From Tethya wilhelma (Eukaryota; Porifera; Demospongiae; Tethyida; Tethyidae): a stretch of 64,000 nucleotides of DNA. Shown piece after piece: positions 31,223 to 42,752 of the stretch (position 1 is its first letter; each line of letters begins with the position of its first letter). Both the position numbers and the translations under genes were made by a program. Location: NCBI GenBank assembly GCA_964030475.1, contig CAXIPT010000002.1, positions 1,686,519-1,750,518 of the forward strand, in the 5' to 3' direction. The notes below the pieces were generated by a model. The model was given only the letters and a program-made list of their open reading frames with translations, was not told the origin of the DNA and searched no databases.

Positions 31223-32228
31223 GTTGGCCAAGCCTCAACCTCAGATGATGGGTCAACTACCCATTGAACGAGTGACTCCTGGTTCTGTATTTGATAAGGT
31301 TGGCGTTGACTATGCTGGACCTGTACTGATCAAGTATGGATATGTTCGGAGACCAACCATTGTCAAAGCTTACGTTTGTGTATTTGTGTCCCTCTCAGTA
31401 AAGGCTGTTCACTTTGAGCTAGTGTCTGATTTAACTTCCGATGCCTTCATTGCTGCACTCCGAAGATTCATCTCACGCCGTGGTATTCCTTCCCTAATTT
31501 GGAGTGATCATGGTACTAATTTTGTTGGTGCGGCACGTGAACTCAAAGAACTTTTTGCATTTCTGAAGACCAAAGAAAACCAAGATTCCATTGTTGACTT
31601 TCTCTCGAAGCACAATGTCACATGGAAATTCATTCCTCAGCATTCCCCTCACTTTGGTGGATTATGGGAAGCTGCAGTCAAATCTATGAAAACACATCTC
31701 AGAAAGATCGTCTCTAATGTCAAGCTCACTTATGAAGAACTCACCACCGTGTTGACTCAGATCGAAGCCTGTCTCAACAGTCGACCCTTGATCCCGCTCC
31801 CTAACGACGAAGATGGCATTGAAGCGATCACTCCTGGACACTTCCTCATTGGACGTTCACTTCAAACTCTTCCAGATCTATCTTTCAAGCACCCCACCTC
31901 TTTGTCATTGCTTCGCCGTTGGCAGTTATGTCAATCTTTGGTCCTCCACTTCTGGAAACGCTGGTCCAGAGAGTACATCACCCATCTCAATCGCTTCACT
32001 AAGTGGCACTACCCTACCCGGAATATCAAAGCTGGTGATTTAGTAGTCTTGCACGAAGACTCCATCTTACCATCCAAGTGGCCTTTGGCTAAAGTAATTG
32101 ATGTACACCCTGGACGCGACGACTTAGTTCGTGTTGCTACAGTGAAGACTGGTACTGGTACCTATGTTCGTCCTGTTACTAAGTTGGCTCTACTGATACC
32201 TACCGAAGATGATTTGAACTCTGACTGA
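31223..32228 (+). pseudogene. BEL/Pao integrase, after the frameshift
   Basis: The frame continues LAKPQPQMMGQLPIERVTPG and then the core: FDKVGVDYAGPV (Asp), LIWSDHGTNFVGAARELKEL (Asp) and PHFGGLWEAAVKSMKTHLRK (Glu), the order and spacing of the BEL/Pao DDE core. The C-terminal domain typical of this group follows (FLIGRSLQTLPD; WKRWSREYITHLNRFTKWH; GDLVVLHEDSILPSKWPLAK; HPGRDDLVRVATVKTGTGTY; RPVTKLALL) to the stop at 32226-32228. All three catalytic residues are intact, so only the single frameshift and the missing 5' half disable it. Confidence 0.9.
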
Positions 32229-32289
32229 ACTAGTTGTTGTTTGTTGTTTCTTTCTCTTACTTAAGACACTCCGGTCTTGGCCGGCGGTA

Positions 32290-32751
32290 TGTTAATGTGT
32301 TATAGTTATTTAGTTTTAATTTGTGCCTCTATGGTTTCTGTTTGCTCTTGCATCATGTTGTGTCATAGCTAGTCCTCATGCATCTTCTCTTTGAACTCTG
32401 AATAGTGACTATAGTTGTTAATTTGTTAGTGGTTTACACTTCTTTAGGCCTTATCTTTGTGTTGCGTGCGCCCTGAGCGCCTCTCCATTCTCTATAAATA
32501 GTCTGTGTTCATTTTTTTGTTTGGTGTTGTCTATTCTCAGTTGCATTCACAGACCTGTTCTGAAGTTATTTTAGTATTACTGTTGTGATCGAGTATTCTC
32601 CTCGCGTGCTCTAGCGTGTTATGAACGCCTAGTGTGCATGCTTAGTTGGCTAGCCTGTTCAGCGCTTGCTGTTTGTGTCCAAGATAGAGCTCAACAACAC
32701 TCACTGTCAGTCGTCTTTCCTCATTTTTCCTAATTGATCACAATGTGAACA
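32290..32751 (+). repeat. Probable 3' LTR of the BEL/Pao element
   Basis: Starts TGTTAATGTG about 60 bases after the pol stop, directly after GGCCGGCGGTA, contains a TATA-like CTATAAATAG at about 32495, and may end at GTGAACA (32751). Because the 5' LTR is absent, the ends are inferred from the TG...CA rule only. Confidence 0.5.
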
Positions 32752-33948
32752 CTTGTGTTCCCTTAGGTATATCTAATTGAAAAGATGGCCAATAATATAC
32801 ATGAATTCAGACATGAACAAGAAGAAACCCTCCATCTCGTAAAGCTGTACTTTCTTCGTTTGGCCAAATTTCAATTCCACTAATCATATGTTTCGATGCA
32901 CATCAAAGAATTAGAAAACATATGGGATTTCAATTGTTACATGCTGTAATAGCAAGGGTTGTTGTTGAATAACAATGCCTACATCATAAAGGTGATAATG
33001 CTATAGTAGCACTAATCATACAACACTGATAAAACATTGTATAAGAACAAACAAGACAGGAACACGCATGTAAAATTTCATTTCTATTGAATCAGCAAAT
33101 TAAATGTGCACATTATAAGTATGCTTAACAAGTAAGCAAATTCAGTTTAATTTAAATGGCGATGCCATACCAGCTGTTGTGTAATTATTAATAAACAATA
33201 ATTATTAAGATGCATATGTGCATCAAATTTTTGCATTTAGCTCATCAAATAATTTTGTATTAATAATTTGCTTCAGATGGTAGTTACTGATCATAACCAT
33301 TTAACACTACTTAGGTACTACTACTTGGTTCGACAAAAATAGTAGAGTAATAGGGCAGCTGCAGACTCTGCGCACTTAAGGCCTGGGTCAGTAGAAATTT
33401 CATATTGCCTAAAGCAATCCTCATTTTACAGCATGTGAAAAGGTATATCCAAAATATTTTGATATCATAAAAAAACATAATTTTATTTTTTTGTGTAACT
33501 AAAAATTTTATGTCAAAATGCTGAATATTCATGTCTTTAATAAGTTTCAATAAAACACCCAAACTCATCAATAATTAAAAAACAGTCAAGTTAAATAGTT
33601 GCTATGGCAACCAAACTTTAACAAGAGATATTTATCATCATGAAACTTCATAATCCTCATGGGGAAAAAATTTGGTCAATTAGTTGATGAGATATGACCG
33701 AGAAGGAGAAATCAGCAGGTGTGCATTATATGGAAAATGTATTGTATCTCGGACCTAGATATGTATCTTGTGATTCCCATGGGGATTTGACAAAATTTGG
33801 TTGCCATGGCAACAGTTCTTCTTGACCATTTAATTAAATTATTAATGTTATGAATATCAATGAGGTCACATTTTCCCCCCCGAAATGATCAGGATAGATG
33901 CAAGATTATTCACCTATGTTTCCATGGTGATAACATGCACCATTAGAA
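32752..33948. other. Non-coding stretch with X-box-like palindromes
   Basis: No gene. The palindromes GTTGCTATGGCAAC (33599-33612) and GTTGCCATGGCAAC (33800-33813) match the RFX-type X-box pattern, but both sit in repeat-like sequence and may be part of an old duplication. A diverged partial copy of the 29.3/39.0-kb repeat lies at about 32790-32960 in reverse orientation. Confidence 0.45.
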
Positions 33949-34330
33949 AGTTGTTTCAATTTTGAATAATTTTTTTCCACATTAGTACCTCAAGCCTTAA
34001 TGGCACTGAGGAGCACTAACCAATTTAGATACCTATGCACTTATTCATAGGTGTCTAAGTAAACCACTTAGATACCTATGAAAAAATTTATGAGTAAAAC
34101 CACTACAAACCTCAAATTTCATTGGCTACTAAGTAGATGGTTAGATGGGTGAGTGAGCGAGCGAGCTTTGAATCTCACTGCATAATGCCATTTTATTGCC
34201 AACTCGCCCAAAGTTTTCAGATGTCGCAAATGACTGCAACATGTTGACAACTTTATTTGCCAAGTTATCGTACACTTTACAATCATGTGACAATTTAATA
34301 GTTATTAAGATACAATAATAATAAAAGGTG
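33949..34330 (-). repeat. Repeat B, copy 2
   Basis: Reverse complement of 17690-18056, including the CATAGGTGTCTAAGTAAACCACTTAGATACC palindrome region near 34048-34080 and GAGCGAGCGAGC. It abuts the M5 element at 34336. Confidence 0.85.
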
Positions 34331-34335
34331 GTCAA

Positions 34336-34645
34336 CAGGGGTGTAGCCAGGATTTAGAGTAAGGGTGTATGTGCACACAGCGAGCAAAAAAGTTTGGGGT
34401 GCCATGCCCACTTTTGGGTCATGTGATCGATATTGTGACCATTGAACTAATGCTGGAAGGTAGCTGCTGAGTGCTTTTGATCAACCTGTATCAAGAGCCT
34501 AGACATAAATGAACTTGGAAATAGATTCTAACAACAAACAAGTAAGAAAAAAGATTCTAGAGGCTTGAATACATACTAATAGTTTTTTCGCTTCCGCTCA
34601 GTGGCAAAGGGGGTGATCGAGCACCCTGAGCTGGCTGCACCACTG
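34336..34645. mobile_element. MITE family M5, copy 2
   Basis: Left end CAGGGGTGTAGCCAGG, right end CTGGCTGCACCACTG. Flanks GTCAA and GTTAA form a 5-bp near-duplication with one difference. Non-coding. Inside is the TTTGGGGTGCCATGCCCACT block shared with other copies. Confidence 0.75.
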
Positions 34646-35674
34646 GTTAAGGTAAACAAAATTCTGTAAGGTAATCTGATACCAAGCATTTCTGGCTGGT
34701 ACTTTATTTAAAAGTCTAATTCTCTGATACAATATTAATGTATGGCAGTCATTTTGGTGCTCTACTAAAATCTGCTATGGTAGTTGAATTTAAAAGCAAG
34801 AATAATAACTTAAAAGCTGAGTGTTAGGCAGGATTCGTGTCACATGCATAATAACTAAGGTTGCATGATAGGAGACTCACTGACTGATTACTGTGATGCT
34901 GTCCGAGAGTACGCTGAGTATGGATATCTCCTGTCTCGGTGTGGACCATTCATCGCCACTTGCATTCAATGACTGTGATTCAACCCTGTATACATCAGCT
35001 ATACAGTGTTCTAAGATGAATCCGGAAAGTGAAAAAAAAAATACACATCATCTGTCAAAAACTTTTTATCAGAATGTAGTAAGAGATGCCTTGTAAACAA
35101 ACCCAATTCTTACTCGATGCAATGAATGTTACTACTGTTGAAAGCAAAGATACACTAGATTTTGAGTGGGAAAAGGCTATGCAAGTTTCCTTTCATCAAA
35201 GTCCTCAACATTAGTGAAAAGAAGTGATGAGCTGTTTCAATTCAGGCTCTATGAACAAACAGCACAGCCCTAAGGTTCATTCAAAATGGACAAAGACAGA
35301 GAAGCAATCCTCAGCAAAAGCGTGGATGGAGAGATGGATTGGAGACAAAATGCCTCACCTGCAGGAAATTCATCTTCATCATTCTTTTTTTTTGAAAATG
35401 AGCTCTGATAGTGGCAGCCAATTAAACTCATGACATTACTAGTGTAAGCAATAATTATGATGATTATGGCGATTATTTAATGTACAATGTACCTCCTTAT
35501 AGAAACTATGTAATGAAATTGTACTGTTTCAGATCTTTATTGCTTATTTAGTTTGGTGATTTTCCCTTTGCGTGAACTCACACAAGTTGAGTCTGAGAGT
35601 ACTATTAGTATCACAATGATTTTTATGTTAGACAAATGAAACATCAGATTCAGAAGAATACCCCATTATGAAAG
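34646..35674. other. Non-coding stretch
   Basis: No supported gene. Scattered small open frames near 34893 and 35224 have no recognisable features. Confidence 0.4.
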
Positions 35675-36602
35675 GAGAGGAAGAGTTTTTTTTTAAATTG
35701 GATTTCAAACATTGAAATATCAACTATTAGCATGCATACATGCATGGAGTGCAAAATGTAAGTAAATGCTATAAATTGTACAATTTATGTTCTAGCATAG
35801 TTCCAGAAGCAGGTGACAGATGTCCAGTGAGGATATTAGACACTTCTATAAGTATGCTTGTTTCTGAAAATAATCTGTTCTAAGACAGCTATGGTTTTAG
35901 GCCATGTTTTTTGGCTCATTACAATTTCATGTTCTGGAATTGTCTGATCCTTGAAATTTTGTACCATCAGCTCATAAAACATATTTTTGGATGTCATAAT
36001 GCTGCTCACCACTAGATCCACTGCCCAAGCTCTGCTATAATAATAACAAAAATGGCTGTTGTGACCAATACACTGCGACCATAATAGCCACTCATAATTG
36101 TAGGACTTCACTACCATCTGCAGGAAAAAAGTTATGTACTATTGAACTTAGTATTGCAAACGCCTGCATGTACAGTCTATGCATTACGAAATGTATCTAT
36201 GTACAGTATAAATAATTATTAATAAAGCAACTGATTTATGCCTATACTTGTAACTCATTTGGAACTAAAGTACTAGTATTCTGCGCATGTGCATGGTATT
36301 TATTATACATATCCATACCGAACTTGACTGCTCATTATCAGTTTTGATCTATTATGATTTTTCTCAGATTATTACTATCTTTGAAAGATTCTCCTCAGGT
36401 ATGTACTGCTACTCATGATGTTTGCACGTAGAGACTTGGAATCAGTGTTGAAAGCCACTAATAGCTTTAAAGATGAGCTTCTATTAAAAGTGTTGCATGC
36501 TCACACACGTATATCACAAACTTATCTTGGCTAAGGAACTATATTGACAATTTTCGATCTATAATCCAGGACCAGGCCCCGCAGCACAACAGTAAATGCA
36601 AT
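35675..36602 (-). repeat. Repeat A, copy 2
   Basis: Reverse complement of 14800-15642, ending at the N at 36603. The TACCATCAGCTCATAAAACA and GGTTTTAGGCCATGTTTTTT blocks are shared with other repeats in the window. Confidence 0.8.
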
Positions 36603-36603
36603 N
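36603..36603. other. Assembly N
   Basis: The N marks the end of repeat A copy 2. The 190 bases beyond it are unrelated. Confidence 0.9.
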
Positions 36604-36796
36604 ACTACAGCCGCTATCCTGATGGAGGACATGGCACGTTTGCTAGTGTTTGTCATGGTGGTAGAAGTTCTCCTAGTAGTGGAAGTTCTAGCTCTATGGC
36701 AGTTTATGCTAACCGTACCTCTGCTGGTGTTTGGAGTCAAGATGGGCAGTCTGTCAGTGACGTTTCTGGCCTGAGGGACAATAGTATTGATGACAA

Positions 36797-37875
36797 GTAA
36801 AAAAAACATTGGAAATGTAATGAGACACAGGAATGGCTAAATCGTAAAAAGAATGCAAACAAGATAAAATGGCTGTGAGAGTGTGTGCAGAATTCTTCCT
36901 GTATGGGCTGCATTTAACAATCTCCTTATTGAGTCTCTCATTTTGCCCACAGGAAGAATTCCTTACACACTCTAACAGCCATTCCATCTTGTTTGCTTTC
37001 TTTTTACGATTTATCCAATCCTGTGTCTCATTACATTTCCAATGTTTTTTGTACTTGTTTGTTCTCATTTTTCCATAATTCTACAAATTACATTTGAATT
37101 GGTGTGTGTAGCTAGCTACTGAGCTAGTAGTCTGGCAAGCCAGACTCACTGAGCCAGCGGCGGGCTGCTCATTGAGTTGGTAAGTTGTGTAGTGTGTAGC
37201 CTGCTTGATACTGAAGTGAAACACACATCTCAGTCATTTGGAGGCAGGAGCTGTATCATAAGATTTACTTGCCTTTCTATATGTTATGATAATCAAAGTC
37301 CCGATTCATCTCTTAAGAAGAGCAACCAGGTATCACAAAACAGTTCCAGGCAACTTCAGTGCATTTAATTCCAAATAACGCACACTTTTGTGTGTGGAAA
37401 GGGTCGTCAATTCAAATTTTCTAGAATTATGCATGAGTGTAGAACTTAATGGCGGCCAATATGGAGGAGGCGCTTTTTGCCTTGTATCCAGCTACTCAGC
37501 GAGAGACGCTAAAAACCGATGGCAAAAGCGACTGTCCCGGAAGAAACCAAGTTCGTTCGTTCAAGAATCAGCTTCTGAAAGTGAATAGTCTCTGAGAAAA
37601 GTTGAGCCAAGATAGAAGAAGAAGAAGAAGAAGAATAAGAAGAAGATGGAGAAAATTGGAGGTTTGGCATGTTTATGTTTGTTACTTTAGCGATGGTTTT
37701 AGGCCATGTTTTTGGGCTCATTAGAAAGAGAAAGAGCTAAATAGTAGCTTAAGAAGCCTTTTAGTGCTAAGCGCTCAGTTTTTGCAGAGTTATTCGCGTG
37801 AATATTTGTATTGCGCTAATGGGCCATCCGTGCCATTCCTGTGTACCCAGTACTACCGTACTGGGAATGAGGGAT
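36797..37875 (+). repeat. 1.1-kb dispersed repeat R1, most complete copy
   Basis: It starts with the foldback hairpin (36805-37050), continues with GTGTGTAGCTAGCTACTGAG, the CATCTCAGTCATTTGGAGGC block, GGAAAGGGTCGTCAATTC, AAGTTCGTTCGTTCAAGAAT, a GAA-rich microsatellite (37616-37640), GGTTTTAGGCCATGTTTTTG and TTTGTATTGCGCTAATGGGC, and ends in CCCAGTACTACCGTACTGGG. Further copies are at 7893-8750 (inverse) and 62908-64000. No protein of the usual transposon types is recognisable, so it is a non-autonomous element or a satellite-like unit. Confidence 0.8.
36805..37050. repeat. Foldback hairpin repeat (FBH), type copy
   Basis: The left arm (CATTGGAAATGTAATGAGAC... to AGAATTCTTCCTGT, about 95 bases) pairs with the right arm (ACAGGAAGAATTCC... 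to GTCTCATTACATTTCCAATG) around a loop of about 50 bases containing ATGGGCTGCATTTAACAATC. Arm pairing is near-complete with a few differences. Related copies are at 9640, 28298 (half), 49655, 51494 and 62920. Confidence 0.85.
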
Positions 37876-37999
37876 CAAGAATAAAAATGAAGTAGTCATG
37901 TGCCAAAATTGAGACATGCCTTGTTCCAATACTTTTTACCACACTGCCCATCCCACACTACTAATTTTTTGAAATTTTTACTACTTGTATATATATGAC

Positions 38000-39125
38000 T
38001 CAATGGCCATGCAGACTTGAAAGCAATGCATTTCTAATTAATTGTACAGGTTGAAAGTTGATATATTGTAATATAATAAGTCGTTTATCCCAGTCAGCTG
38101 CTAGCTACATTCCCAGCATACGAATTGGAAGGCAGGACAACTTTGTGAATTTTCACATAACCATCCAGTTACAAAACAGAATAATAGTTCTTTCAAAAAC
38201 CCCCAATTGCTTTTCATATGCAATTAAGATATATAGATGTATTAAAATAATATATGGTGTGTTACTATCATCATACACTCAAGATAAAGAATGGTGAACA
38301 ATGAAGACAACAGACCCTTTACATGTACATGCAGGCAAACTATATGTTAACTGATCTCAAGTGATAAATTTGTGTTGTCAAATTATAAGAGACACAGTCA
38401 CTAGTATGTGGTTTTTGGGCAGGGTTAAGGCATTCAACCTTTGAGAGAATGTAGCTGATTTATCATTCATTCACTTTTTCTTTGCCAATAAAAAAAGATG
38501 AATAGGAGATAGCTTATGAATGAAAATCAGAATTCCTCAGGTACTGTATATACTGCTATAAGAGGCCATGTAGCACAAACACAAACAACCGCATGTAATG
38601 AACCAATCAGATTCAAGTATTACGTTATTCACCTGCTCCACAATCGGTGAATTGCTATCACCTAAGTTTTCTGTTGTATATTTTGCTTATTGTTACCTGT
38701 TACTGTTGTAAATGCCGGTTTTTACTTGCCTTATTCTGTGATTAATTTGTTTTAGTTGTATAGTTATTTGTGTGTGTTGGTTGTGTGGTTAATTTGTATG
38801 TGAACTGTTTAATTATACTCTGTACCTGTTTGTGTGTTTTGTGCTTGCCTCTTAGGATAACCTGTATAAGATCCTTTATTATAAGCTAAACATTTATGTT
38901 GATTTTTGTCTCGTTTCTAGCTAGTTTTGGATGTTTGTTTGCTGATTGTTCTTCTACAATTTAATAATTATTACTTTGCTGCTAAAAATCATTTTCCCCG
39001 AACCTAGTAGCATCACACATAACCACAACCCTTGCAGTTACAACCATCTCTGAAATTCCATATATTTCCTGATGCTTGGATATGCACGTATTGGCCCTTA
39101 ATTAGGAAATACGATACGTTTAGGG
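38000..39125 (+). repeat. Repeat C, copy 2 (unoccupied site)
   Basis: Reverse-complement match to 20780-21810. Here GACTCAATGGCCATGCAGAC continues without interruption into ATATATAC, whereas in copy 1 the LTR element starts at this point. Confidence 0.85.
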
Positions 39126-39780
39126 AAACCTAAGTGTACAGATGTATCAATTAGGAAAAATGAGGAAAGATGACCGATAGATGAGTTCTAGTAACATTAA
39201 TAGAAATCTAAACTTTTCATCCAGTGTAAAACTACACCACAGTACAAACTGATGTAATATGTACAAGCCAGTACTATGGAGGGAAGGGGGGAGGGTTGAT
39301 CTCTCATGGCACCAGCATGCATGTATTATTTTCATGTAGCAGATTGTTTTTCCTGCGATTGGTTAATAGCAAAGTAAATTATTCACGCTCCTTGCAGTTG
39401 GTGTAATTTATTTTACCTATGATCCATCCATTAGAATAGCTAATCTTTATACCGTAGACTTCGGTTAAAATTACGGACACAAATTAAACTCGGCAGAAAT
39501 TTATTTTGTATGGCAATCTTTACTGAATCCTCAGCAACGACTAAAATTTAACTGCCGGAAATTTTTTCCAATGAAAATTTCCCAATCCACAATACTATAT
39601 ATAGCCAACAAATTGTTAATTACTTACTATAGTCAATAGTTAAGTATAAGGAATTAAATGAGACTTAGTTCTGGGAAACTATGGTACAGTAGTATTCTTC
39701 GGAAAGCAGTATGACATTGTAGTAACAAGAAACACTTCAAAATTGGCTGTAAACAATCAGTAAACAAAATTAATTATTAA
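39000..39780 (+). repeat. Direct copy of the 29.3-kb repeat, overlapping repeat C
   Basis: Same ordered blocks as 29340-29960. It overlaps the end of repeat C, so the two probably belong to one larger element of which each copy keeps a different part. Confidence 0.65.
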
Positions 39781-40269
39781 TCACATAGCTGGAAATTTTC
39801 GTATGGTGCAAATTTTCGTATTATTTGGTATGCCATTCAAATATACAATTAAAACTGATCTGCATTATGCAATATGAGCAAGCGCCTTATGATACAAAAT
39901 TTAAAAAACTACAAACATGCTCTTTTACCCATTTATACAAAATGTTGAACCATTCAACAATTTCCCACTATATGGCAACCTATATCTTTTGTAGCAGATT
40001 GCTATGCGCAAGTACCTAAACTTATACGTAAATCTGAGCAAGACATGTTAGTGTATCTTAATACTTCTAACTGCATGTGGTCATGGAAGTTGTAAAAACA
40101 GAAGCCAAGCAAGCAATTACCTCTAAGTAGACCATAAACCACCTTGTGGTATTATATGTGGTCAAAGAAGAAGTCAAGCAAAGCAAGAAAGCTAACTAAC
40201 TGATAGTGCATATCAAGGCATAAATGTGCATTTGTGCGCAACGGCTAATACAAAAGCACGCATTTACAT
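39781..40269. other. Non-coding stretch
   Basis: Nothing recognised. Confidence 0.4.
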
Positions 40270-40960
40270 ATTTTAGATTGCATATAATTCTAAGCTACGT
40301 ATATATGCAATAATATACGTTAAAGCACAATATTTTCTACATGGTCTCATTTTTTGTCCAAAAAGATAGTTTATGAGCTGATTGTACAAAATTTCAAGGA
40401 TCAAGAGAACGCTGGCCTTAATTTTGGTTTTTTTAGCTATGGTTTCAGGCCATTTTTTGGGCACATTACTTTTTCGTATACGTCTTACTTAGAGGACCTA
40501 AGGCAGGCTGTACATATTCTCCTTACTTTTATTTTTAATTGTGATGCAAGTTTTATCACAATATCGTACAGCTATAGTATGCAGTTGATCATTTACAATT
40601 TATTTCTTGTAATACTTACCAATCTATGCTATGCTTGTAGCTGTACATGCTGAGTACAAGCAAAACTACATAGGCTATGAACAATGTTAAGTTTTAGACA
40701 GTGCTTGTATTTTGTGTTATTGTACTCAACAATATACTTTTTACTGTCAGCTAATAAGTGTAGACTATACTCACAGCAGTATATTCCTAGTACGGTAGTA
40801 CAGATACCCCATTAGCGCATTACAAATATTCATGCAAATAACTCGGCAAAAACCGAGCACTTGGCACTAAAAGGCTTCTTAAGCTGCTATTAAGCTCATT
40901 CTCTTTCTAACTAGCCTAAAATCATGGCCTAAACTATACCTAAAGTACCAAAATAAATTT
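40270..40960. repeat. Fragments of repeats A and R1
   Basis: 40355-40475 carries GTTTATGAGCTGATTGTACA and AGCTATGGTTTCAGGCCATT, as in repeat A. 40785-40940 carries the inverse of the R1 tail (TAGTACGGTAGTAC, CCCATTAGCGCATTACAAAT, AAAAGGCTTCTTAAGC). Confidence 0.65.
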
Positions 40961-41373
40961 TGCTAATGACCAGAAGTTCACATTGATGCTTGTGGAAGTT
41001 TGCGGTTTTTAGTTATGGTTTGCAATAGATTATACCTCCCATGTGTTCGTTTACTGCATGGATTTATATTAAAATGTTGTGATGTACTGATTCTCTGTTC
41101 TTTTCTCTTTCTAATGATACCAAACTTGTAGCTATACTACAACCTACTCTTAAAGGTATTCAGTATTCTATAGAAGAATGAAATATTTTGTGGGTTTCTC
41201 CTTGCACTTCAAAATAAAACTTTATTGAGTTAGTCTACTTACAAAACAAATTTTGTTCAGAATCTTTATGATGCCTTTTTTTAGTACCCATTACACATGA
41301 TAGCGTTAACTCAGCTATCCACGTGGAATGCTCCTATTCCTCAGGTATGTAAACTTTACAAGCACATGCAGGC

Positions 41374-41643
41374 ATGTTATATGAAGTAGCAGATCTGTTG
41401 CACTATATTGCATGCAGAAAAAATCAACTATATAAGTCTAGATTTCTTGAGCCTTGCCAGATCACAAGTAATGTCCATCCTGGTCAGAGGTATCAGTCGT
41501 GTATCCTTTGCAACAAGGGTAATCAGTCCAAATATTTCCATCCAGAAACCTGGATAGATCCTCAGTTGCTAGAAGAATTGAGAAAATATGAGCCATCTCT
41601 CAATATTCTTCCTGATAGTTGCATTTGTCGACAGTGTGGTTAT
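41374..41643 (+). pseudogene. Zinc-binding domain fragment of an unknown family, cut by an M5 element
   Basis: The frame includes RFLEPCQITSNVHPGQRYQS, CILCNKGNQSKYFHPETWID, PQLLEELRKYEPSLNILPDS and CICRQCGY. Two Cys pairs (CILC and CICRQC) about 40 residues apart suggest a small zinc-binding domain that I cannot name. A consensus-like TTGCCAG precedes ATCACAAGT, so part may be an exon boundary. The frame runs straight into the left end of an M5 element at 41644, which has interrupted it. Confidence 0.45.
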
Positions 41644-41890
41644 CAGGGGTGTAGCCAGGATTTAGAAATAGGAGGTGCCCAGACTGCGTGGCCGAAAAAT
41701 TTTGAGGTGCAATGCACACTAATTAGTGCACGTAACCTATTTCTGTTACCTTTGAACTCTAGTTGCAAGAAATTTTAAGCGCTCTCGATCGAGCTAAACT
41801 GTTATAAAGTTTGTACTTCAAATGTTTGCTAGGTTTAAAATCTTAACTAACTAGCTTCAAAGAATAAGTAAAAAATGGCTCGAGCCACTG
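41644..41890. mobile_element. MITE family M5, degenerate copy
   Basis: A clear left end CAGGGGTGTAGCCAGG and an internal GAGGTGCAATGCACACTAAT block. The right end is probably the GCTCGAGCCACTG near 41890, but no target duplication is visible. Confidence 0.6.
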
Positions 41891-41992
41891 CGTAATGATG
41901 TAAGTAAACTCTGTAGGGATTATGATCACAGTGATGAACTTGTACCTAGATGGAGAAAAGGCTCTGTTTAAAACGAGAATTGATACATTCCA

Positions 41993-42607
41993 GGGTATAA
42001 TTAGTCTATCGAGCTAGACCCTCCTCCTTCGTCACATTGCACGCGCCGAGAGAGAGGGTCTAGCAAAGGTCACGTTTAATGAGATTTCAATTGACCAATC
42101 AGATTCAACTACCCAGATTCTGGGTAGTAATTTACGTGTGGGTGGTAGTTTGCGTGCGTGCGTGGAAATAGCCGCGTGTTCTATCACTGAAGTACGCTAG
42201 TTATCGATGATTCCTGGAGCTTTTGTACTCAAAAAAGGCTTGAAAACAGTCTTAGATGTAAGCCTAAGCATGGCCTAAGGCATTTAACTTGGCAACAAAG
42301 GTACAAGGAGACTGAACAGCGCGTGTGGAACAGATTCTACCAGACTACCTGCCAGTCTATCAACTTCTACTCCGTCAATAATGGATCTGTGGCTATCTAA
42401 GGCTCTTTTTTGGTACTAACAAGTGCTTTTCAGGCTGCAAGTCTATCTCGTCCTGTTTGCCGTCTAAAATAATGCGCACTGTTAACGCACATTTAATTCC
42501 GTGTTTTTGTTAATTGCGCTTTGAACGTGACCTTTGCTAGACCCTCTCTCTCGGCGCATGCAACGTGATGAAGGAGGAGGGTCTAGCTCGATAGACTAGG
42601 GTGTAAT
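41993..42607. mobile_element. Long-TIR element, MULE-like by structure
   Basis: The element spans 42002-42598 and has about 77-bp terminal inverted repeats starting TAGTCTATCGAGCTAGACCC with about four differences between them. GGGTATAAT at 41993-42001 and GGGTGTAAT at 42599-42607 form a 9-bp target duplication with one change. Within each TIR, GCTAGACCCTC and GAGGGTCTAGC form a further hairpin, giving four copies of that motif. Long TIRs and a 9-bp duplication are typical of Mutator-like elements; no transposase is present. Confidence 0.75.
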
Positions 42608-42752
42608 AATATTGATATCAAACAAATTAAACGAACACAGGCTATGCTAAAATTTTTTTGCTTGTAACTCTGAAACAATTGAAAACCAAGACCATCCTCT
42701 GGACTGGGTCACCTAAAAATGAGGCTAAAAAATGCTAAATTCAATCACTAAT
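42608..42752. other. Short spacer
   Basis: Non-coding sequence between the long-TIR element and the next LTR. Confidence 0.5.
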
